Positions 1-7,100 of a stretch of 8,868 bases of DNA are shown piece by piece (position 1 is the first letter of the stretch; every line of letters begins with the position of its first letter). The translations under genes were made by a program, and so were the position numbers. The stretch is from NCBI GenBank assembly GCA_011523245.1, contig WTHG01000056.1, forward strand, positions 1 through 8,868, read 5' to 3'. The notes under the pieces were generated by a model. It searched no databases. It was not told the DNA's origin and worked only from the letters and a program-made list of their open reading frames with translations. Origin of the DNA: Verrucomicrobiales bacterium (lineage in GTDB: Bacteria > Verrucomicrobiota > Verrucomicrobiia > Limisphaerales > UBA1100).

Positions 1-2
1 CT

Positions 3-650
3 TATATCAATCTCGATATGGTGGGGCGCATGAAAAACAATCAACTCATCATGCAAGGAATGGGGACTTCCAGTGTCTGGAAAAAGATGGTTGAGAAACG
101 CAATGTGGCAGCCGGGTTCAGTTTAAAGCTGAATAATGATCCCTATCAGCCCACCGATATTACCTCCATTTACCCGAAAGGCGTGCCGTCCATCGCACTC
201 TTTACCGGTCTACATAAGGATTATCATAAGCCAACTGATGATCCCGATACTCTGAACTATGAGGGCATGGAGCGGATTGCCAAATTCACCGGTCGACTGA
301 TGATGGATTTGGTCGGCGACATGAAGCGGCCGGATTACGTAAAAGTAGAGCGCGGTAATCGAGGCACGGGCACAAGGAATTCCATGAAGGCCTACACGGG
401 AGTTATCCCGGATTATGCGTCTGAGGTGAAAGGGCTGCTGATTAATGACGTGCGCCCCGGTGGTCCGGCGGCCAAAGCGGGCGTCAAGGGCGGTGATATC
501 GTCATCCAGTTGGGGGCCAAGAAGATTAACAATATCTACGACTACACTGCTGCGCTCAACGATATCAAGGTCGGGAAAGCCACCAAGGTGGTGGTGCAGC
601 GTAAAGACAAGCAGGTCGAGCTCACGATCACGCCAGAGGCGCGCAAATAA
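3..650 (+). CDS. M28-family zinc metallopeptidase with C-terminal PDZ domain (5' end missing)
   Basis: This is the C-terminal 215 residues of a gene whose start lies upstream of the window; the frame is open from base 3, and the ATG at 18 is internal. The visible part opens with YINLDMVGRM, the M28 strand in which the Asp (residue 5, nt 15-17) is a metal ligand. Further on, FTGLHKDYHKPTDD carries the final zinc-binding His (YHKP, nt 225-227), and NYEGMERIAKF is typical of the helix that follows. Residues from about 130 to the end form a PDZ domain, with a GLLINDVRPGGPAAKAG carboxylate-binding region and GGDIVIQLG. M28 enzymes are usually exported aminopeptidases that trim peptides with a di-zinc centre. 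The PDZ domain probably binds substrate C-termini or a partner. The usual SDH..F motif before the final segment reads PTDITSIY here. The upstream metal ligands and the signal peptide cannot be seen. The stop TAA abuts the stop of the opposing gene. Family assignment is firm; the substrate is unknown. Confidence 0.9.
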   Translation, partial: YINLDMVGRMKNNQLIMQGMGTSSVWKKMVEKRNVAAGFSLKLNNDPYQPTDITSIYPKGVPSIALFTGLHKDYHKPTDDPDTLNYEGMERIAKFTGRLMMDLVGDMKRPDYVKVERGNRGTGTRNSMKAYTGVIPDYASEVKGLLINDVRPGGPAAKAGVKGGDIVIQLGAKKINNIYDYTAALNDIKVGKATKVVVQRKDKQVELTITPEARK

Positions 651-2840
651 CTAAAGCCGCCGAAAAAGGTCCAGTAGACGTTCGCGATTGAAGCCGGGCG
701 GGTTGTTCTCGAGCAGCCATCGCACGTCTTCCTTGGCCTTGGCATTTTTCTTTTGCTTCATGTGCATTAACGCACGATTGAGGCGTTCTTGTGGGGCGTT
801 GGGTTCGAGTAAGAGCAGCGTGTCCATATAGCGGATCACCGTATTCGGTTCCTCGGTGGCGTTACTGATGCCAATTAGGTTACGTAACATGCGGGCGATC
901 ATGTCCTGTTTGGTGGCCGGTTGGAAATGTTCGTTGCGCAGCCGCACGCCTGAGGTGTTGAACACTAATTCTTCAGCGTCATTTCGGGAGATCACCTTGG
1001 CACCGTTGTAGACATCAATAATCGTTTGAGGTTTGCCGTCTACTATTTTGCCCACCGCAAAATGGCCGGGTAAGGGGAGGCCTTGCAGCCGGATGTTGAG
1101 GCGATTGGCGATTTCCATATACAGCACGGCGAGCGTGATGGGAATGCCTTCCCGGTCGTCAATCACTTCATTCAGGTAACTGTTGGCCCGGTTGTAATAA
1201 TCGCCGCGGCTGCCGTGGAATCCACTTTGTTCAAACAAATACCGGCCTATAGCTTCGAGCTTCTCCTTTTCGGTGGCCTTGGGCTGGAGGTCGCTCTGAA
1301 TGGTTTCGGCCATGCTGTCCACTGTTTTCAGGTAATGTTCAATTTCGATTTCCCCATTGTCGAGGCGTGCAATAAGCAGGGCGGCGCGGAGGAGGTTGAT
1401 CTTCGGTTCGTCCTGATCGAGTTCCTTGAGGAGGGCATCTTGCGTGGCGCGTTCATGGACGGCGGCGGCCAACCAGCGCAACTGGCGAGCTTGAACTTCG
1501 AGTGTTTCCGCTCGTTTGCGAAGGAGATTTTGACTGAGACCGGCATGCGGTTTGAGCCGGTCAATTTCTTCCTTGGAAAATTCATCGGAAGGTTTTAGCG
1601 CGTGTATTTCTTGTTCCAATTTTTCAAGTAATTCGGCAGGAGGCGTCAGCCGGGCCAGCTTGGCACCATGGCGAAACTTGCGAAACTCAGCTTCGGTCTC
1701 ACGGAATTTCGTTAAGCCCACGCGGCCATCTTTTAATCCCTTATCGTTAACTGTGAAGATTTTCTGATCGTTCACAAAGCAGAGGATGGTGCCGGGCTCA
1801 TGACGAACCTTGAGTGTGTTCCATTCGCCGGGTTTGTAATGCGGGCTGTCGGCGTCCTTGAGTATTGTCCAAGTAAACACAGAAGGTCCATCAAAGCGGG
1901 TAAGCCGCAATTTTCCGCCGGTGGGATAAAAGCCGTAATGCTTCTCTTTTCCATCCGAGCTGAATACCAGCCCAGCCGCTCCAGCCTCATCATTTAGTTT
2001 CACCATCACTTCCAGTTCGTAGGGCAACGCGGGCGACTTGTGGAGGGAGAGGCACAGAGAGCGCCCGCCAAAGCCAGATCCCCGTTCTTTTACGGTGATC
2101 CGCCCCGCGCGTTGGCGCCATTGTGCGCCCATCAAGGGTTCCCATTCATTATTGTTTAAAGCCCCAATCGTTAGCCATCGATCCATTGGAACGGGGTTAG
2201 GGGTGGTGATGAGGGGCTTCAGGAGGTTCACCGGCATGGCGAATCCGAGATTGGCGGTGATAGTGGATTTCATCGTCATGATGCCGTGTACACGGCCTTG
2301 ACGGTCAAGGATGGGGCCTCCGCTATTGCCCGGTTCTACAGGGATTGCGAGCTGGAGCATTTCGCCCAACTCCATTTCACGTCGGGCGGAGAGGATGCCC
2401 TCCACCACGCTGCCCGTCAGGCCCATGGGATTACCTAGGGCAATGACCGACTCCCCTTGGAGTAATTTGGCGGAATCGCCGAGCGGAAGCGGTGTGAGGT
2501 TGGTTTCCTTGATCTTGAGAATCGCGAGATCGCGTTTGCGGTCGGATGCGTGAACAGCCAGCACCGTCAGTTCCTTTCCATCCCAAGTTTTGGCCTTGAT
2601 GGCGCGTGCTTCACCAATGACATGCAGACAGGTGGCGATGAGATCCTTGCTGATGGCAAACCCCGTGCCGGTGCCTTCGCGTGTATTGCCGCGACCGCCG
2701 TGACTCACAGTGATCAATGATTTGCGGGCTTCGGCTGTAAGATCGCGCACTGATTTAGCCGGAAGCGGCTTGGCTGGGTCAGCTTGGGAAAAGACTGGCG
2801 TGCAGAGCGAGAAGGCGAGGAATATAGTGAGTCGCTGCAT
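651..2840 (-). CDS. Exported HtrA-like serine protease fused to DUF1080/LamG-like and SirB1 transglutaminase-like/TPR domains
   Basis: A 729-aa protein. Residues 1-20 form a Sec signal peptide (hydrophobic IFLAFSLC, likely cleavage after VFSQA). Residues 30-212 are a trypsin-like S1C/HtrA domain with a visible catalytic triad: His73 (TCLHV), Asp105 (DLAILKI) and Ser173 (PGNSGGP). The PDZ domains normally following in HtrA are absent. Residues 215-395 resemble a concanavalin-like beta-sandwich of the DUF1080 (3-keto-disaccharide hydrolase) or LamG type (GLVFSSDG, KPGEWNTLKV, DGRVGLTKF), a likely carbohydrate-binding module. Residues 400-480 are charged and helical. Residues 480-630 match the SirB1 transglutaminase-like family (ANSYLNEVIDDREGIPITL, PGHFAVGK), and the last 90 residues are TPR-like. 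The position expected for a transglutaminase Cys is Thr569, with His593 and Asp609 kept, so that domain is probably non-enzymatic. No clear Shine-Dalgarno precedes the ATG, but the signal peptide fixes the start. It is transcribed divergently from the DUF3500 gene. Probably a periplasmic or surface quality-control protease; substrate unknown. Confidence 0.88.
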   Translation of the reverse strand: MQRLTIFLAFSLCTPVFSQADPAKPLPAKSVRDLTAEARKSLITVSHGGRGNTREGTGTGFAISKDLIATCLHVIGEARAIKAKTWDGKELTVLAVHASDRKRDLAILKIKETNLTPLPLGDSAKLLQGESVIALGNPMGLTGSVVEGILSARREMELGEMLQLAIPVEPGNSGGPILDRQGRVHGIMTMKSTITANLGFAMPVNLLKPLITTPNPVPMDRWLTIGALNNNEWEPLMGAQWRQRAGRITVKERGSGFGGRSLCLSLHKSPALPYELEVMVKLNDEAGAAGLVFSSDGKEKHYGFYPTGGKLRLTRFDGPSVFTWTILKDADSPHYKPGEWNTLKVRHEPGTILCFVNDQKIFTVNDKGLKDGRVGLTKFRETEAEFRKFRHGAKLARLTPPAELLEKLEQEIHALKPSDEFSKEEIDRLKPHAGLSQNLLRKRAETLEVQARQLRWLAAAVHERATQDALLKELDQDEPKINLLRAALLIARLDNGEIEIEHYLKTVDSMAETIQSDLQPKATEKEKLEAIGRYLFEQSGFHGSRGDYYNRANSYLNEVIDDREGIPITLAVLYMEIANRLNIRLQGLPLPGHFAVGKIVDGKPQTIIDVYNGAKVISRNDAEELVFNTSGVRLRNEHFQPATKQDMIARMLRNLIGISNATEEPNTVIRYMDTLLLLEPNAPQERLNRALMHMKQKKNAKAKEDVRWLLENNPPGFNRERLLDLFRRL

Positions 2841-3129
2841 AATGGAAATTGGCTCGTTTGAAATGGGGTGTAATGCTAGTTTTACAGGGCCTGCTGGCGA
2901 GCGTTAATTATTCATGATGCGTCTCCGAATTAAATGGATTCTTTTTTGCCTCTTACCGATTTACGAGCAGACAGTCCTTCATTTCGCATTGAAGTAATGG
3001 TCGTTCTAGCTAAAGCTGGCTGCAATCAAGGGACATGCCACTGCCAATCGCCACAGGAGAGCCGATTCTGGACCTGATCGGCTGATAAAATCGGATTGCC
3101 ACAGGGGACGGTCGGCGTAGGGTTTCCCT
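2841..3129. other. Divergent intergenic region
   Basis: This 289-bp stretch separates the start of the minus-strand protease fusion from the start of the plus-strand DUF3500 gene, so it must hold promoters for both directions. I see no consensus sigma-70 promoter. The best minus-strand candidate is an AATAAT -10 (complement of 2907-2912) with a weak TTTAAT 16 bp upstream (complement of 2929-2934). On the plus strand an AT-rich GATAAAAT lies at 3084-3091 without a recognisable -35. A 27-codon plus-strand ORF (2914-2997, basic N-terminus then hydrophobic) is present but lacks a good ribosome binding site and is not called as a gene. The right end holds a hairpin and a direct repeat, listed separately. 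No tRNA or riboswitch core was recognised. Confidence 0.6.
3047..3108. repeat. Imperfect direct repeat flanking a small hairpin upstream of the DUF3500 gene
   Basis: Two copies of a 14-mer (ATCGCCACAGGAGA at 3047-3060 and ATTGCCACAGGGGA at 3095-3108) match at 12 of 14 positions, 48 bp apart. Between them AGCCGAT (3060-3066) is the exact reverse complement of ATCGGCT (3077-3083), giving a 7-bp stem with a 10-nt loop. The left arm could alternatively pair with AATCGG at 3089-3094 (6 bp), which would exclude the first hairpin. The element ends 21 nt before the ATG at 3130. No T-run follows, so it is not a terminator. It could be an operator or a leader structure, or coincidence. Confidence 0.35.
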
Positions 3130-4116
3130 ATGAGTGAACACTCCCATATTGAGGTACTTGATTGTTGCGAGTCCTCCCGACGTGAATTCCTTAAAGCGGC
3201 CGGTCTGGGCGCGGTTGCTGTGGCCGCTGCTCCATCAGTCTTCGCCAAAAAGAATGGCGCCGAACCGGAAACACTAGTTACCCAGCTGTATAAGAGCTTG
3301 AATGACAAACAGCGCAAAGGGATTTGTTTTCCGTGGGAACATCCCCTTAGGAACGCCATTGATAACAACTGGCACATCACCAAATCCGCCGTTGGCGACA
3401 TGGAGGATGACCAGGTTGATCTCTGTAAACAAATCTTCAATGGTTTGCATAGCGACGAGTATCGCGATGTGGTCTACAAGCAGGTGAAAGAAGATTCGCC
3501 AGGCGGTTTCGAAGATAGTGCGATTGCCATTTTCGGTGAGCCTGGTACGGGCAAGTTTGAATTTGTTTTAACTGGCCGGCACGTGACACGGCGTTGCGAT
3601 GGGGATTCCCTTGAAGGGGCTGCTTTTGGCGGGCCGATTTTTTACGGGCACGCTGCAGATGGTTTCAATGAAAAAGCCGACCACAAGGGCAATGCCTATT
3701 GGTTTCAGGCCAAGCGCCCGAACGAATTATTCCAAGCGCTCGATGGCAAGCAACGCAAGGCTGCTTTACTCGGCCGTTCGCGCGGCGAAAAAGGGGCTAA
3801 GACCGTTCAGTTGACTGGTAAGAAAGAAGGCTTGCCTGGTTTGCGTACAGCGGACATGAGCAAAGATCAACAGGGGCTCATGCGCGAAGTGATGAAGGAC
3901 ATGCTCGCGCCGTTCCGTAAAAAGGATGCCGATGAGTCGCTTAAACTGATCGATAAGGCCGGTTTTGAAAATCTTCACATCGCCTATTACCAGGGAGAAA
4001 ATATTGGCAACGATGAGGTCTGGGATGTGTGGCAGGTGGAAGGCCCGTCCATGCTCTGGTACTTCCGTGGTAAGCCCCACGTCCACACGTGGTTGCATAT
4101 TCGGGACGAAGCTTAA
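3130..4116 (+). CDS. Tat-exported DUF3500-like protein
   Basis: A 328-aa protein. An in-frame TAG at 3118-3120 rules out an upstream extension, and AGGG at 3119-3122 sits 7 nt before the ATG, so the start is secure. Residues 16-22 read SRREFLK, a textbook twin-arginine motif, followed by an Ala-rich hydrophobic stretch ending AAAPSVFA (residue 39); the folded protein is therefore probably exported by Tat. The body resembles DUF3500: IAIFGEPGTGKFEFVLTGRHVT (about 132-153, in place of the family's G-P-...-GHH block), GGPIFYGHA, then ALDGKQRKAALL and the C-terminal YYQG ... EGPSMLWYFRG and HVHTWLHIRD. The His-rich conserved positions (His151, His174, His317, His319, His323) could bind a metal, but this is inference. 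DUF3500 has no established biochemical role that I know of. The gene ends in its own terminator 25 nt after the stop. It lies upstream of, and codirectional with, the DUF1549/DUF1553-DUF1501 pair. Export is firm; the family call is moderate. Confidence 0.72.
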   Translation: MSEHSHIEVLDCCESSRREFLKAAGLGAVAVAAAPSVFAKKNGAEPETLVTQLYKSLNDKQRKGICFPWEHPLRNAIDNNWHITKSAVGDMEDDQVDLCKQIFNGLHSDEYRDVVYKQVKEDSPGGFEDSAIAIFGEPGTGKFEFVLTGRHVTRRCDGDSLEGAAFGGPIFYGHAADGFNEKADHKGNAYWFQAKRPNELFQALDGKQRKAALLGRSRGEKGAKTVQLTGKKEGLPGLRTADMSKDQQGLMREVMKDMLAPFRKKDADESLKLIDKAGFENLHIAYYQGENIGNDEVWDVWQVEGPSMLWYFRGKPHVHTWLHIRDEA

Positions 4117-4140
4117 ACTGTCTGAAACAACCCAGTTTTC

Positions 4141-4177
4141 AACAAGACCTGGCAAGAGTCGGGTCTTGTTTTTTTTT
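4141..4177 (+). terminator. Rho-independent terminator after the DUF3500 gene
   Basis: AACAAGACC (4141-4149) pairs perfectly with GGTCTTGTT (4162-4170), extended by a T-G wobble (4150/4161), with a 10-nt loop at 4151-4160. An uninterrupted run of nine T ends the element (4169-4177). It starts 25 nt after the DUF3500 stop. The opposite strand has no T-run, so it works only for plus-strand transcripts. It ends only 22 nt before the next start codon, which leaves little room for a separate promoter downstream. Confidence 0.92.
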
Positions 4178-4199
4178 GTCATTGGGCCAGACTGACCGG

Positions 4200-7100
4200 A
4201 TGAATGGAGTGCGGTTCATCGCGTTGCTCAGTCCGATATGGGGGGGGCTTCTATGGGCGGATGATTACCCCAAGCAGGTCCTCGCTGATAAGCCGGCACT
4301 ATATTTTCGTTTTGATCAGGTTCAGGACAGTGCAATCAAGTCTGAGGTGGGCGGTCTTGTCGGAATTTTAGCCGGTAAAGCATCGATTGCCGATCACGGA
4401 CCGCGTGGTAAAGTTTATCCCGGATTTGCTGCAAATAATCCGGCACTTAAATTGAGTGGCGCGGGCCAATTTTTGCGAATCAAGGATCCAGGTGCCGAGA
4501 GCATCCTCGATTTTGCTCAGGGCGATTCTATTACGATGGAAGCGTGGGTGAACCCCCAAACCATGGGCACATACTCCTACGTTATTGGTAAGGGGCGAAC
4601 GGGGAATTTAGGTCAAAAATCTAATAACCAGAATTACTCATTGCGTTTGGCTAAGCTCGGGAGTTCAGCCGGTATCACTTTTTTGTTTCGGGATGCAAAA
4701 AATTCTGGTGATGACAGTTGGCATCGATGGACTTCCAAAACCGGATTCGTACTGGGCGGCTGGCATCACGTGGCGATTTCCTACACCTTTGGTAAGCCGG
4801 AGACCATTCGTGGTTACATCGACGGCGAACCAGTTCAGGGTGTTTGGGATAAAGGCGGTGCCACCGATCAAGCGCCCTGGGTGGATGACGATGAATTATG
4901 GGTTGGCGCCGCGCTGGGCGGACAGATTGGAAGTACACTGATTGGCGGTATTGATGAGGTTGCTCTTTATCGCCATGCAGTGAACGCGGAGCGCATGAAG
5001 AAACGGTATCGCTTTGATGCGCCGCGATTTACTATGCAGCCTGATGAGGCTCCGCGTGATCATGTGCGGGTTGATTTGCATGAAGGCGTCAATGAAAGTT
5101 GGAATCTGATTGCAAATGACCCGGTGGTGAGCTTTCGGGAGCCGTCCTTTGCCATTCCGTTTTTGCCGAACAAATATAACGAGCGAGGTATCATTGAGGA
5201 TCGGCCGGATGTGTTTCTGCTGCGGGCCGAATCTTCGCTCGAAATGCCGAAAGGTAAAGTGCGTGTGCTGTTGCGCTCTCGCACCATGTCACGCCTGTGG
5301 CTCGATGGAAAAGTGGTGGCGAATATAGGAAAGGCGTTAACTAGGACAAGTGCGCATGGCAAAGTCTCCGCAGAGCCGGCTGATCTGGGGGCGGTGACGC
5401 GGTTTTTGCGGCCGGGCACACAGGAAACGATCGTGGAGGTTGATTCCTTGGGGGGAATTCAACACTTGTTATTGGAAGCCTTTGTTGGAGGCGCGGGAAA
5501 GCGACGTCCTGAAACTGGCGAATTGTGCGTCGCTGTTTCGGTCGAGGGGAAGCCGTTTCAGATCATTTCACCCACTACCCCTTGGCAGTTAACAGATGCC
5601 AATTGGCGCCGGCAATTTTCGGCTGCCCAAGAGCGGATGCGCTTATTTAACACCGAACGTCGGGCAGTACTTGGGCATAAGGAAAATGAACAGTGGGCTT
5701 CGCGTCACCAGATCATTCGTGAAAGGGCTGCTAAGAGCTCTCAAGTTACTGTTCCGGAGGCGTTAAAAGGGTTTCCTGCTAGCAATTCCATCGACCATTT
5801 TATTAATGCCAAGTTAAAACAGGCTGGGCGTGAGCCGATTTCATTGGCGGATGATGGCGCTTTTTTAAGGCGGGTTTCGCTCGACACCAATGGGGTTGGA
5901 CCAAGTGAATCTGCCTATAATCAATTCATGGAAGATCAAAGTCGAAATCGGCGAGCCAAGGCGATTGATCGCTTTTTGAATAATGATCTTGCATGGGCGG
6001 ATCACTGGACGAGCTATTGGCAGGATGTATTAGCGGAGAACCCGAACATTTTGAAACCGAAGCTGAACAACACTGGCCCGTTTCGTTTCTGGATTCACGA
6101 GTCCTTGCAGGACAACAAGCCGATGGATCGGTTTGTTACGGAACTGATCATGATGGAGGGCAGTCAATATTACGGCGGTCCGCGCGGTTTTGGTGTGGCT
6201 ACACAAAATGATGTGCCGATGGCAGCCAAGGCTCAGGTTTTGGGGCAGGCGTTTCTCGGAATGCAAATGAAATGCGCGCGATGCCATGATGCGCCGTTTC
6301 ATTCCTACAACCAAAAGGATCTCTTCAATATTGCGGCTATGTTGAACCGTAAACCATTGGCTGTGCCCAAAACCAGTAGTGTGCCGACGGTGCCGGGCCG
6401 CAGGTCGCGCGTGGAAGTGAGCTTAAGCCCCGGCACATCGGTGAAGCCGGATTGGCCGTTCAAGATCGATAAACCAATTGAGCCAATCTCCAGTGATTCT
6501 CGAAGTCAACTGGCTGCCATGATCACACATGGTCATGATGGAAGATTTGCTGAAGTCATTGTGAACCGCGTATGGCAACGCTATTTGGGTTGGGGTTTGG
6601 TGGAGCCGGTGGATGATTGGGAAAATGCCGAGGTGTCCCATCCGCAATTACTGAAATGGCTCGCTCGTGAATTTATCCTTAGCGGATACGACCTCAAGCA
6701 TGTGGCGAGATTGATCTTAAATTCACACACTTATCAAAGACAGGTAGATCCGGCGTTTACTGTGGCGGGGGAGCCGGAAGATCGGCTTTTTGCCGGTCCG
6801 GCGCGCCGACGTTTGTCGGCCGAGCAGGTCGTCGATTCCTTGTTTGCCGCAGCCGGCAAGGAGATGGATGTAGAGCCGCTTACCTTGGATATCAATGGAC
6901 GCGGCACGGTGGCGACCTTCCTAAACCTGGGAATACCGCGGCGGGCTTGGCAGTTTACTTCGCTCTCAAATGAACGTGACCGACCGTCACTTGCTATTCC
7001 TAAGGCGCAATCAGTGGTGGATATTCTCCAAGCCTTCGGCTGGCGTGATGCCCGACAGGATGCATTAACTCGACGTGATCATGAGCCGAATGCCCTGCAA

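Noticed and set aside
1083..1598. 171-aa plus-strand ORF inside the protease fusion gene
   Set aside because: It is antisense to the conserved SirB1 region and its translation shows no family features.
3006..3440. 144-aa minus-strand ORF overlapping the DUF3500 start
   Set aside because: It is antisense to a well-supported gene and has no recognisable domain, so it is a shadow frame.
3535..3558. Walker A-like GEPGTGK in the DUF3500-like protein (residues 136-142)
   Set aside because: It lacks the Ser/Thr after Lys, there is no Walker B motif or P-loop fold context, and the protein is Tat-exported, where ATP is absent. It falls in the GHH-like DUF3500 block.
4089..4199. Upstream extension of the LamG/DUF1549 frame back to an ATG at 4089
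   Set aside because: It would overlap the DUF3500 coding end and translate through the terminator. The ATG at 4200 gives a proper signal peptide.
4693..4941. Overlapping ORFs of 60-90 codons on both strands inside the LamG region
   Set aside because: They are alternative frames of a long gene with clear domain matches and have no signals of their own.
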